Assembly (NCBI GenBank): GCA_900102235.1
Contig: FMVL01000004.1
Span: forward strand, 444,822-508,821
DNA from: Lachnospiraceae bacterium XBB2008
GTDB lineage: Bacteria; Bacillota; Clostridia; Lachnospirales; Lachnospiraceae
Direction: 5' to 3'
Length of the DNA stretch: 64,000 nucleotides
Both the position numbers and the translations under genes were made by a program. Position 1 is the stretch's first letter; every line of letters begins with the position of its first letter. The notes below the pieces were generated by a model, which saw nothing but the letters and a program-made list of their open reading frames with translations, was not told the DNA's origin and ran no database searches. This document shows positions 8,163 to 16,891 of the stretch, in pieces.

Positions 8163-9269
8163 CTATAACAACAGCAGCGTCATTCCCACTGACCACGGAT
8201 AAGAGCCGTATGTGTCAGAATACAGGCCTATGCCCATGCATTCGCCCTGTGCGCCCTTAACCTTGCCATCCGAGCCTATATAAGGCACGAGCGGTTCGAT
8301 ATAGGACTCGCGCTTCACGCCTCTTTCCGCACGGTAGTCGCGCTGTTTGATACCGTAAATAATCATCGCCGATGCGGAAGTGTCCGCAGGCGTCTCATCA
8401 TCATGTATGATACTGCCGAAAAGGCCGTCTTCGCGCCGAAACTGCTGTGCTATCTCCGTCATATGCTCAAGCAGCGCCGCAAAAGTCTTCGAAGCCGTGA
8501 TCGCTTCGGGACTTTTCGGCGGATACATGTCAAAAGCCTCCACGGAAGCACCCAGACCATACATTATCCAGCCAAGCGCACGGCCCCAGCCGAGTGCCCC
8601 GCTGATCTTCACATCGCCGTTATCGCCATCCAGACTGTATACATGCCACGGAAGCCCTATCTCGGGATCCGTGAGGTGTTTCAGCGCGTAGGTCATCTGA
8701 TTTCTGGCAAAAGCGATCGCATCATCATCATTCTTCATCAGCCCGTACATAACCGCAAAAGGAACGATCATGCCAAGGCTGTCCGCGAATATCTGCCCGG
8801 TCTTCTGGGCCGGTCTGTACGGCAGAACGCCCTCGGCATCCGCATCATGACCGTAAAGGAACCTCATTATGCCGTCAGCAACCTTCATGTACCGCATGAA
8901 GGTCTCGGGATCGTCATCCTTATAAAAATCGGCGAGCATCAGGATAGCCTGACCCGCCAGCACGTCATCAACAAAATACAGCGGTGCCTCTGCGGCTATC
9001 CACTTGTCTATGTGGCTCTGCACGGCTGCCATGCCGTATATCGAAGCGGCTCTGTCGACGTTGTTATCCGCTTTGCTTTTCTTACGGGCCTGGTAAACGA
9101 GGCCGCACATCAGGCAACCCTTGGGCCAGTTCATCGTATCTATCGGAGCCACGGACTCGTGTTTGATATGCACACGCGCCCATCGCCTGATCTTATGATA
9201 GATGTCCGGCTCGTCAGGTATGTCCAGAAGCCTTACGGCTTCTTCTGTAAGTGATCTATAGAAGTTCAT
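8163..9269 (-). CDS. Glycoside hydrolase family 88/105-like protein
   Basis: 368 residues of (alpha/alpha)6-barrel type. Similarity to unsaturated glucuronyl/rhamnogalacturonyl hydrolases (YteR family): a FADSLGMIVPFAVMYG block with the Asp expected for catalysis, WGRALGWIMYGLG (compare WGRGNGW), DTSASAMIIYGI, and YPWSVGMTLLLL at the C-terminus. Those enzymes remove 4,5-unsaturated uronic acids left by lyases. No signal peptide is seen, so it would act in the cytosol. Its position among transferases, with a 4-bp overlap to the pyruvyl transferase, is odd for a degradative enzyme; trimming or quality control of a uronate-containing glycan is possible. Fold call is good, substrate unknown. Confidence 0.72.
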   Translation of the reverse strand: MNFYRSLTEEAVRLLDIPDEPDIYHKIRRWARVHIKHESVAPIDTMNWPKGCLMCGLVYQARKKSKADNNVDRAASIYGMAAVQSHIDKWIAAEAPLYFVDDVLAGQAILMLADFYKDDDPETFMRYMKVADGIMRFLYGHDADAEGVLPYRPAQKTGQIFADSLGMIVPFAVMYGLMKNDDDAIAFARNQMTYALKHLTDPEIGLPWHVYSLDGDNGDVKISGALGWGRALGWIMYGLGASVEAFDMYPPKSPEAITASKTFAALLEHMTEIAQQFRREDGLFGSIIHDDETPADTSASAMIIYGIKQRDYRAERGVKRESYIEPLVPYIGSDGKVKGAQGECMGIGLYSDTYGSYPWSVGMTLLLL

Positions 9270-10453
9270 GTAAGTATCTCCGCTATCCTGCCGGTCTTAG
9301 CTATCCACTCGGGTATCTTTTTCTTCAGGATATCCCTCTGCTCGTCGGCGTGGGCTTCAAGCCACATGTATCCGTCCGTCAGATCGGTGTCCTTCTTCAG
9401 TTCCTGCACGGGACACACATATCCTTCGCGCTGTCCGAAGAGGTCGACTGCGATGCCTGCCGCTTTTACCGAATATCCGACCACGAGCGTCGGAACATAT
9501 GTGGAATAGGCCGCAATGGACGCATGTGTCCTGGCCGCTATCAGCAGCCTGCAGCGGCTTATCATGTATTTGAGCTGCTCCGCGGGAGCATCGGGCATCA
9601 TGATCACGCGCCCGGTATCGGAATACAGGTCATACAGCGTCCTGATCGCCTTGCGGTCGTCTGACAGGGGCGTCACCACGTGAGGGATCAGCATGATCAC
9701 ATCCGAAGTCTCGGACAGGATCGTCTCTATCATGTGCTTATAGTTGGCGACGATGATCCCGGGGCGGTCCGCCGATTCGTAGTTTAAGATCATCGGGGAG
9801 ATATTGATGCCTATCGTATGGCCTTCCTTAAAGCCTTCCGGTGCCGCGCACTCTGCCGGTTTCAAGGCAAAAGCGGGATCGGGAAGCAGGAAGATACGGT
9901 CTGACATCTTATCGGGAAGTGCCTGCAAAAGAGCCTCGTATGACGTCGATTCACGGGCGATGATGCATTTGTACATCGACAGATCTTCCACTATCTCCGG
10001 GCGTTTTAAGATATCGGGTTCGACCGAGCAGCCCACCAGAGCCGTGGGCACTTTATTTTTTGCAAAAAGGATATTCGCGCCCCGCAGGTTCACAAGCGCA
10101 TCATCGTAGCAGTAATTGTCTCCGCCGATCGACAGCGCGCAGTCATACTGCCCATAAGGCGCAGCCCCGCGGTATGCATAGTCCATCTGCATATCGGGCC
10201 TGTGCAAGAGCTTTCTGCATGCATAATAGTAAGCCTTCCGGAGCAGACTGTCCTCGTAGTGCCTTGCGGGAATGATATCGCAGATATCGCCCAGGCCTGC
10301 CGCTTCGTCCTCTGCGGGATTATTGCTAAGGACCGCGGACCTACCGCCCAGAATAGCGCTTAAGGAGCGGACTATGGCTTCACAGCCGTGATTCGCGCTC
10401 CCTGCATGCATATACATCAGATATCGGTTTATAGAAGAATTGTTAAAAGTCAT
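9266..10453 (-). CDS. Polysaccharide pyruvyl transferase family protein
   Basis: 395 residues, CsaB/WcaK family. The N-terminal HAGSANHGCEAIVRSL is the family's glycine-rich first loop; ALSIGGDNYCYDD in the middle and the late RLLIAARTHASIAAYST and PTLVVGYSVKAAGIA blocks match the two-domain GT-B-like fold. These enzymes add a pyruvate ketal from phosphoenolpyruvate to glycan sugars, giving negative charge; in Gram-positives such groups can anchor S-layer proteins. The start overlaps the end of the GT2 gene by 4 bp and its own stop overlaps the hydrolase start, so translation is probably coupled. A few family members have other activities, so the reaction is inferred. Confidence 0.85.
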   Translation of the reverse strand: MTFNNSSINRYLMYMHAGSANHGCEAIVRSLSAILGGRSAVLSNNPAEDEAAGLGDICDIIPARHYEDSLLRKAYYYACRKLLHRPDMQMDYAYRGAAPYGQYDCALSIGGDNYCYDDALVNLRGANILFAKNKVPTALVGCSVEPDILKRPEIVEDLSMYKCIIARESTSYEALLQALPDKMSDRIFLLPDPAFALKPAECAAPEGFKEGHTIGINISPMILNYESADRPGIIVANYKHMIETILSETSDVIMLIPHVVTPLSDDRKAIRTLYDLYSDTGRVIMMPDAPAEQLKYMISRCRLLIAARTHASIAAYSTYVPTLVVGYSVKAAGIAVDLFGQREGYVCPVQELKKDTDLTDGYMWLEAHADEQRDILKKKIPEWIAKTGRIAEILT

Positions 10454-11466
10454 TTACCCGCCTTATGTCTGTGGTACAGGGACATGTACAGTCCCGGGAA
10501 AAATCTGAACATGCGGACCTTAAATCTGTAACCGCGGTCCAGCACCTTCATTGCGGCTCCGTTCTTATACTCTTTTATCTTCGCCCTGAGCGTCCTGATA
10601 TATTCCTTATGCACATCATCGGTGATGATGATGCGGTCAAGAAGTGCCATACGCGACGCCGTGAGCATGATCGATATGAGCATGTTCGCACGCAGATCCG
10701 GTCCGTCAGAGAGTTCATCGCCCTCGTGTGCCAGAAGGAGCCTTGCTTCATCCCAGCATTTCACCTGGTCCATCGATGATGCAGAAAAGGGCCTTGCCAT
10801 CGTTCCGCCCGGATTCCTGAAATAATCATATCCGCGATAGGACATATGAGCCACACGGTCGCACTTTTTGACATATTCGATGACAAAAAGCATGTCCTCG
10901 CCTATCGTTAAGTCTTTTCTGAAACGGAGATCGCCGATCAGACTTCGCTTATAAAGCCTGCCCCAGACATGAACATCGCCTTTGAGTACGTGACCGGCCA
11001 GAAACTCGCGTGCCGTCATGGTCTCAAATGCTGGGTCGTCAGACACTTTTTCCGAATTCTCTTCTCCGGGATAGCGGCTGATAAAGCTCAAACCTGCCAT
11101 ATCGACCTGTTCTGACTCGAGTAAGGCGCACATCTTCGATATCGCATCGGGTTCAAGCCAGTCATCGCCATCTAAGAAAGTAACATACTCTCCCGCAGCA
11201 TGCGAGAGGCCTTTATTCCGGGACTCGGATACGCCCTTATTTGCTGTATGTATGACCTCCACGATGCCCATGTTGGAATCGGGCCCCATGTTCCATCTGG
11301 TCGCCCATTTGTCGCAGAGCTGCCCGCTCCCGTCCGTGGAGCCTCCATCCACCAGGATTATCTGAAGCCTCCTGTGAGTCTGGGCCTGAAGGGAGTTCAT
11401 GCATCTGTCTATATAGTCGGATTCGTTAAATATCGGTACTATGACCGTGATTATAGGTGTACTCAT
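10450..11466 (-). CDS. Glycosyltransferase family 2
   Basis: 338 residues, GT-A fold. ITVIVPIFNESDYIDRCMNS at the N-terminus, VDGGSTDGSG, the DxD site in FLDGDDWLEPD (about 96), and later GEDMLFVIEYVKKCD, the usual ED(M/L) catalytic region. Cytosolic transferase acting on a lipid-linked oligosaccharide; sugar not predictable. GAGGTGA precedes the ATG. It lies 3 bp downstream of another GT2 gene (11470) with the same domain order, suggesting an old tandem duplication. C-terminal residues are basic, as often seen in membrane-associated GT2 enzymes. Confidence 0.9.
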   Translation of the reverse strand: MSTPIITVIVPIFNESDYIDRCMNSLQAQTHRRLQIILVDGGSTDGSGQLCDKWATRWNMGPDSNMGIVEVIHTANKGVSESRNKGLSHAAGEYVTFLDGDDWLEPDAISKMCALLESEQVDMAGLSFISRYPGEENSEKVSDDPAFETMTAREFLAGHVLKGDVHVWGRLYKRSLIGDLRFRKDLTIGEDMLFVIEYVKKCDRVAHMSYRGYDYFRNPGGTMARPFSASSMDQVKCWDEARLLLAHEGDELSDGPDLRANMLISIMLTASRMALLDRIIITDDVHKEYIRTLRAKIKEYKNGAAMKVLDRGYRFKVRMFRFFPGLYMSLYHRHKAGK

Positions 11467-11469
11467 TTG

Positions 11470-12495
11470 TCACCTCTCATGCATGTCCATGAGAAATCGC
11501 AATATCCTGCAGTTTAGTTTTGTCGGGTGCTTCATCGTGTGATAGATCAGGAGGTTGAACGGATGTCTCATCCTGACGGGTTTTTCCCTGATCACTTCCG
11601 CGTTTTCGGGGTCCCTGCACAGAGTGCGTATCCTGTCTATGTATCGTGACTTGTCGCCGCGGAGCTCATTCTTGATCGCAAACATGAGCTGTATAACGCT
11701 TTCCGCCCGGTAATAATCCAGAAGCCTTTCCTTGGTCGCCGGCTCATCCCAGAATTTTCTGGAAATGGCTTTCCTGATAATGGATCTGACGCGCGTGATG
11801 TTCTCGGTCAGATACGGAGTATAGCGGTGGACCGCGGAATCATTCACGAACCTGTAATGGTACATCGCGGCATGATCCATGAAATACAGTCTGTCGGCAT
11901 CGAGCACACAGGGGATCAGAAAAGCCGAATCCTCCGCAAATTTGAGATCCGGGTCAGGATAATGGATGTTGTTTCGTGCCAGTTCCATGGAATAAAGCTT
12001 CATGCATCTGGACTGAGATACCGCCCTGTCCTCAAGCCCCCACAGTCTCGGGATCACGCGCTGCATGATCTCATCCTGATAGTATTCTCCGGGAGCGATA
12101 TCCTGATATACATATGTTTTGCTGCCATCAGGGCGCTCTATGATATAGTCGCTTAAGACTATTTCCTCAGGGCCGCCGGTGGCATGCTCCATCAGGCGCT
12201 CGACCATGTCCGTATCGATCCAGTCATCACTGTCGACGAAACATACATAATCGCCCGTGGCCTTATCGAGACCGGCCCTGCATGCTGCTGCGGGGCCTTC
12301 TCCGTGAACGTGAAGGCTGATGACATTCTCATGGGCAGCCGCATATTCATCGCATATCTCGGCACTTCCGTCGGTCGATGCGTCATCGGCAAGAATGATC
12401 TCCACATCCGGGTATGTCTGAGCGACCACGGAGTCGAAACACTCTCTTACATATGCCGCTTTATTAAATACAGGTATAATTATTGATACTTTCAT
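11470..12495 (-). CDS. Glycosyltransferase family 2
   Basis: GT-A fold transferase of about 341 residues. SIIIPVFNKAAYVRECFDSV, LADDASTDGSAEICDEY, DxD in CFVDSDDWIDTDM (about 91), and the acceptor region FAEDSAFLIPCVLDAD. Donor and acceptor sugars are not predictable. The start chosen is the ATG in TGATG, which overlaps the stop of the priming sugar transferase (12495), a classic coupling signal; a GTG one codon earlier is less likely. It probably acts early in repeat-unit assembly, being next to the initiating enzyme. Confidence 0.9.
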   Translation of the reverse strand: MKVSIIIPVFNKAAYVRECFDSVVAQTYPDVEIILADDASTDGSAEICDEYAAAHENVISLHVHGEGPAAACRAGLDKATGDYVCFVDSDDWIDTDMVERLMEHATGGPEEIVLSDYIIERPDGSKTYVYQDIAPGEYYQDEIMQRVIPRLWGLEDRAVSQSRCMKLYSMELARNNIHYPDPDLKFAEDSAFLIPCVLDADRLYFMDHAAMYHYRFVNDSAVHRYTPYLTENITRVRSIIRKAISRKFWDEPATKERLLDYYRAESVIQLMFAIKNELRGDKSRYIDRIRTLCRDPENAEVIREKPVRMRHPFNLLIYHTMKHPTKLNCRILRFLMDMHER

Positions 12496-13907
12496 CACTT
12501 GGAACCCCGTCCCAGAAGTACGACCAAAACCGTCTTGGCCAGCAGCCTTAAGTCCAGTCCTATGCTCCAGTTATCGATGTATTCCAGATCCAGTCTCACG
12601 ACCTCATCAAAGTCCGTGATATCGCTTCTTCCGCTCACCTGCCAGAGGCCGGTAAGTCCCGGAGTCATGGACAGACGGCGCCTGTAATATGAGTTGTACT
12701 TCTCGAACTCGTCCTCCGTGGGCGGTCTGGTCCCGACCAGCGACATGTCACCCTTGAGCACGTTCAGGAACTGAGGGAATTCGTCCAGGCTTGTTTTGCG
12801 AAGGAAACGTCCCACACGGGTGATCCTGGGATCGTCCTCCATCTTGAACATGAGACCGTCGACTTCATTTTTCTCTTCGAGTTCCTTCTTACGCTCCTCG
12901 GCGTCCCTGTACATAGATCTGAACTTATATATCTTGAATCTGCGGCCGTTTCGACCGACTCTTATCTGGCTGAAGAATACCGGTCCCGGCGAATCTATCT
13001 TGATCGCGGGTGCGATGAACAATGTCAGGACGATCGTGATCAGCGTACCGATGAAGCCTCCCACGATATCTGCGGCTCTTTTGACCAGAAGCCGCTTATA
13101 GCTGTAGTTCATATGCCCGCATGTGATAACGGTATTCCCGCCGAACCTCTCGATCACGCTGCGGTTTCTGGCATATACGTCCGCCTCAAGCTTACGATGT
13201 ACCACGATGCCCATCTCATCAAAATCACGTATCAGCTGCTCAAGATCCGACATCGAACTGTTCGGTATCGACATGAACATCTCATCAATGGCCATCTGAC
13301 GTGTCACTTCATTTATGTTGTCCTTGTTTGCCACGATCGGGACTCCGCGGATCTCCTGTCCCTGCATATCCTCGTCAAAAACAACGGCAGCCACGATCTT
13401 GTAGTGCACTCCGAGCTTCTCGCGCAGGCCCTCGATCTGTTTGGCGATCTTTTCGGATTCGGCGATGACCAGAAGTCTGATGACACTCGAATCCGATCTG
13501 TAATAGATATACAGCATGCGCTTAAGGAGTATCCTCACAAGCCAGGTCAGGATCTGGTTACCTATGATGAAGTAACCCATGACGAGTCGTGAGAAATAAC
13601 CTGACCACTGCATGAAGTACATCAGCATGCCGACAACGAGGACCATCGTAAAGTTGTATTTGGCGACCGCCACGAACTCCTGCCAGAGCCCTCGCCGCAT
13701 GAAATTAGAATTCCAGTCGGCAAAGAAGTTGTACATCGTACAGAACAGCAGGTATGCGATACATACGGCGAAGTGGGAGTTCTTGTCGCCCATGTCACTG
13801 AAGTTACCGAACCTTATATACGTAGAAGATATGAATATGACCAGGATACAGACGAGGTCAGCCAGCCATATGCCGTATCTTTCTATGATCTTATTCTTCT
13901 GACTCAT
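12495..13907 (-). CDS. Initiating sugar-phosphate transferase (polyprenyl glycosylphosphotransferase)
   Basis: 470 residues, WbaP/WcaJ/CpsE type. Four N-terminal membrane segments (about 10-130), a CoA-binding-like Rossmann domain (about 145-260), a fifth membrane segment (about 283-305), and the catalytic C-terminal domain: KIYKFRSMYRDAEERK, RVGRFLRKTSLDEFPQFLNV, MSLVGTRPP and YYRRRLSMTPGLTGLWQVSG. It transfers a sugar-1-phosphate, commonly glucose- or galactose-1-phosphate, from UDP-sugar to undecaprenyl phosphate, starting each repeat unit. It overlaps the upstream GT11 gene by 17 bp. Only one such enzyme is visible, so it probably primes the whole glycan. Confidence 0.94.
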   Translation of the reverse strand: MSQKNKIIERYGIWLADLVCILVIFISSTYIRFGNFSDMGDKNSHFAVCIAYLLFCTMYNFFADWNSNFMRRGLWQEFVAVAKYNFTMVLVVGMLMYFMQWSGYFSRLVMGYFIIGNQILTWLVRILLKRMLYIYYRSDSSVIRLLVIAESEKIAKQIEGLREKLGVHYKIVAAVVFDEDMQGQEIRGVPIVANKDNINEVTRQMAIDEMFMSIPNSSMSDLEQLIRDFDEMGIVVHRKLEADVYARNRSVIERFGGNTVITCGHMNYSYKRLLVKRAADIVGGFIGTLITIVLTLFIAPAIKIDSPGPVFFSQIRVGRNGRRFKIYKFRSMYRDAEERKKELEEKNEVDGLMFKMEDDPRITRVGRFLRKTSLDEFPQFLNVLKGDMSLVGTRPPTEDEFEKYNSYYRRRLSMTPGLTGLWQVSGRSDITDFDEVVRLDLEYIDNWSIGLDLRLLAKTVLVVLLGRGSK

Positions 13908-14814
13908 TTCTTACGCCCTTATCATCTGTCAACAGCTCACCCTTGGGATCGATCAGGATCATCCTGTCGGTGTGGATGTCCGCACAGTTGCTGCAGTTAA
14001 ACCACGGATCCGGTGCTATGACCATACCGTCCGCATCCCTGCCGAGCCATGCTCCCCACCATGAAAAAGAACTGTTTGCCACGATATGATGCTTACACCT
14101 GCTCATCAGGTACATGTCCAGGTATCCGAAATATTCGGTATTGCCTTCGACGACATGAATGTTCACATCGGAATGTATGTTACAGAAATACTCCGCCCAT
14201 GAACTGTCATTGGTAAAAAGATAAAATACAGCATCCGGATGTCTCTCAAGAACATACTTTATGGCTGAGTCATAAAATTCGTCCGTACAGATGCCGGCAT
14301 ATATCTCTCCGCCCTCTATGGTCATGTAATCGCCGCGGCGTATATGGATGCTCACACTGTTTTCATGACTTAATATGTCTTCCTCATACTGCGTAGTCTG
14401 TTCGGTGATCAGATCCTTACGCATCGTGTATGTCTTGTAGATCTCATCCCTGATATCGGAAAAATACTTCTCGGTCTGAAAATATCCCCGAAGATACGTA
14501 TCGTCCAGCTCGAATACATGTTCATCGTAACTGTAGTTTGCTTCGGTGTACTGCTTCAGGTTCCGGCCTTTTAACTTACGTCTGATCCTGTCCTTCCATG
14601 CGGGGGAAGAATCGCGCATGTCGGTGACTTCCTGTCTCGTCGCACGAGGATAGGTTATGTCAAAAACGGCAAGCTGTACCGGTCTCGCATTATCAAGTTC
14701 ATAGCTCGTCTCATCATCGAATTTGACTTCTCTGCCGAGCTTCTTAAGTTTCAGATATAAAGCGTACTGGAACATCTGATTCCCGAGTCCGCCGCTCATC
14801 TGTAATATGATCAT
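13891..14814 (-). CDS. Glycosyltransferase family 11 (second copy type)
   Basis: 307 residues. QMSGGLGNQMFQYALYLKLK at the start, HIRRGDYMTIEGG (about 165), AVFYLFTNDSSWAEYF and SSFSWWGAWLG near the end, all GT11 signatures; the WW version is closer to known alpha-1,2-fucosyltransferases than the 7178 protein is. The donor is probably GDP-fucose (not made by genes in view). It overlaps the amidotransferase gene by 4 bp (ATGA) and the priming transferase by 17 bp. Two GT11 enzymes in one locus suggest two deoxyhexose-type side or main-chain linkages. Confidence 0.92.
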   Translation of the reverse strand: MIILQMSGGLGNQMFQYALYLKLKKLGREVKFDDETSYELDNARPVQLAVFDITYPRATRQEVTDMRDSSPAWKDRIRRKLKGRNLKQYTEANYSYDEHVFELDDTYLRGYFQTEKYFSDIRDEIYKTYTMRKDLITEQTTQYEEDILSHENSVSIHIRRGDYMTIEGGEIYAGICTDEFYDSAIKYVLERHPDAVFYLFTNDSSWAEYFCNIHSDVNIHVVEGNTEYFGYLDMYLMSRCKHHIVANSSFSWWGAWLGRDADGMVIAPDPWFNCSNCADIHTDRMILIDPKGELLTDDKGVRNESEE

Positions 14815-16745
14815 ATATTCTCCCTCAGCCAGTCATACAGCATCAGAATGTGCCATATCTGCTTCCGCCACGGTCCGCCGGAAACATAGTCGTTCCAAAG
14901 GTTCGTGACATTTACTCTGTCCAATATTTCGAGCCGATTAATTGAATCTGAATTTAATAAATCGGCAGCCCAGTCATGAAGTTCGCCCTCTCTTAACCAT
15001 TCGGAAACCGGAACGCTGAAACCATGCTTGGGCCTGTCCATCAGGCTCTTGTCGACATATTTATACAGTATATCACGAAGGACCATTTTGCCTGTATCAC
15101 CCTCCCTCAGATGCTCCAGAGGAAGAGTCCATGCAAATTCGACCACATCCCGGTCCAGAAGCGGTATCCTGGTCTCCAGACTTACGGCCATCGCCGTTCT
15201 GTCGACCTTGGTCAGGATGTCATCGGGCAGATACATCTTCATGTTCATGAGCATGGCGGTATGTATCACATCACCCTTCAGATATCCGCACTCTATCGTG
15301 TCATATATGCATGTGCGTCCGATCTTCTTAGGATCCCTGTCACGTATCGTGGCCTTTCCTATCAGACCATCCAGACCTCTCCAGGTCTCATATGTACGTC
15401 TGTACAGATCCACGGCATCGCTTGCGGCAAGAAGCGTCCCATGCGCCCTGATCTCTTCGGCGCGCGCAGATGCGCCGGGGCAGATCCTCATCAGATTTCC
15501 GCCGACCTTGCGCATCGGAACGGGGATATTCTTAATCTTTCTGTATATATTGTTCACACCGGTATAATCCCGGTATCCCGCAAAAAGTTCATCTCCAGCA
15601 TCTCCGGAAAGAGCAACCGTCACGTGCTTGCGTGTAAGTTTGCTTACCAGATATGTCGGGATCTGAGAAGAATCGGCAAAAGGTTCTCCGAACATCTGAG
15701 ACATGAGCGGGATCGCATCTATCGCATCCTGTCTGGTCGCATAGAGTTCGGTATGCTCGGTCCCCAGCCTTCTTGCTATCTCGGCAGCGTCATCGGCTTC
15801 GTTAAATGCTTCCTCTTCAAATCCGATCGTGAAAGTACGGACCGGCGTCACGGACTGTGATTGCATCAGGGCGACGATAGTGGCCGAATCAATTCCCGAT
15901 GAGAGGAATGCTCCGAGAGGCACATCGGATATCATCTGTTGTTTAACGGATCGTGTGAGCAGCCCCTCCAGAACCTCTGCCGCCTCCGCGCGGGAACCGC
16001 TAAATCGGGACGACTGTCCGCGCGCTGCGACGGCCTCGATATCCCAGTAAGGATCGATCTCATATCGCTGCCATTTGTTAACTTCACATTTAATTTTCAG
16101 GGTGCATCCGGGCTCCAGTTTATATATATTTCTGTAGATCGTCCGGGGCGCCGGAACGTATCCGTGCTTCAGATAATCGGCTATGCAATCCGTGTTGAAT
16201 TCGTTGGAAAACCCTTCAAATGCGCGGATCGCGCCCAGTTCGGATGCAAACACGAAGTTGCCTTCCACCTCACCATAGTACAGTGGTTTCTCACCTATCC
16301 TGTCCCTGGCAAGAGTGAGTGTGTTCTCCTCTCTGTCATACAGTGCAAAGGCAAACATCCCCTTACACATAACGAGCGTTTCTTTAACTCCGAATCGATC
16401 GATCGCTTCGAGCAGGACCTCCGTATCCGAGGTACCGTACATCCTCTCGGTATAACCTGCCCGATGAAGCTCGTCAAGGAGCGTATCGGTGTTGTAGATC
16501 TCGCCGTTATAGCTGATAACAAAGCGTCTGGAGTGGCTTATCATGGGCTGTGAACCGGTTTCGGTCAGGTCGATTATCGACAATCGCCTGTGTCCCATTA
16601 CCAAACACCTGTTACCGGGCTCGATCCATACACCCGAAGCATCCGGCCCGCGATGGATTATCTTTTCCATCATCCGTTCGATATTAGATTGTATTCTGTC
16701 TCCGAAGTCAGAATTCGGAGTGTAAAATCCGACAATACCGCACAT
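14811..16745 (-). CDS. Asparagine-synthase-like glutamine amidotransferase (glycan locus copy 1)
   Basis: 644 residues. Class II glutaminase domain with Cys2 as nucleophile (MCGIVGFYT), HRGPDASG, SYNGEIYNT and SDTEVLLEA; then the synthase domain with PP-loop FLSSGIDSATIVAL, EPFADSSQIPTYLVSKLTR, ALSGDAGDELFAGY and LTKVDRTAMAVSLETRIPLL. In asparagine metabolism it would amidate aspartate; in glycan loci, homologues (WbpS type) amidate uronic acids. Two copies beside uronate-making genes (22183, 23162) favour the second role. The 146 bp upstream is AT-rich and no ribosome site precedes the ATG. Exact substrate is inferred. Confidence 0.9.
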   Translation of the reverse strand: MCGIVGFYTPNSDFGDRIQSNIERMMEKIIHRGPDASGVWIEPGNRCLVMGHRRLSIIDLTETGSQPMISHSRRFVISYNGEIYNTDTLLDELHRAGYTERMYGTSDTEVLLEAIDRFGVKETLVMCKGMFAFALYDREENTLTLARDRIGEKPLYYGEVEGNFVFASELGAIRAFEGFSNEFNTDCIADYLKHGYVPAPRTIYRNIYKLEPGCTLKIKCEVNKWQRYEIDPYWDIEAVAARGQSSRFSGSRAEAAEVLEGLLTRSVKQQMISDVPLGAFLSSGIDSATIVALMQSQSVTPVRTFTIGFEEEAFNEADDAAEIARRLGTEHTELYATRQDAIDAIPLMSQMFGEPFADSSQIPTYLVSKLTRKHVTVALSGDAGDELFAGYRDYTGVNNIYRKIKNIPVPMRKVGGNLMRICPGASARAEEIRAHGTLLAASDAVDLYRRTYETWRGLDGLIGKATIRDRDPKKIGRTCIYDTIECGYLKGDVIHTAMLMNMKMYLPDDILTKVDRTAMAVSLETRIPLLDRDVVEFAWTLPLEHLREGDTGKMVLRDILYKYVDKSLMDRPKHGFSVPVSEWLREGELHDWAADLLNSDSINRLEILDRVNVTNLWNDYVSGGPWRKQIWHILMLYDWLRENI

Positions 16746-16891
16746 GTTATTTGTATATTTTTTCTAACGAACTTTCAGCTTTCGAGTATCATTTCTAGCG
16801 TTATGGACATTTTGCAAGTCATCCTGCATTTTGTTGTCTGACACTTTCACGCCCTGTCTTTCACTTGCGGAGCTTAAATAACGCTCAATAG

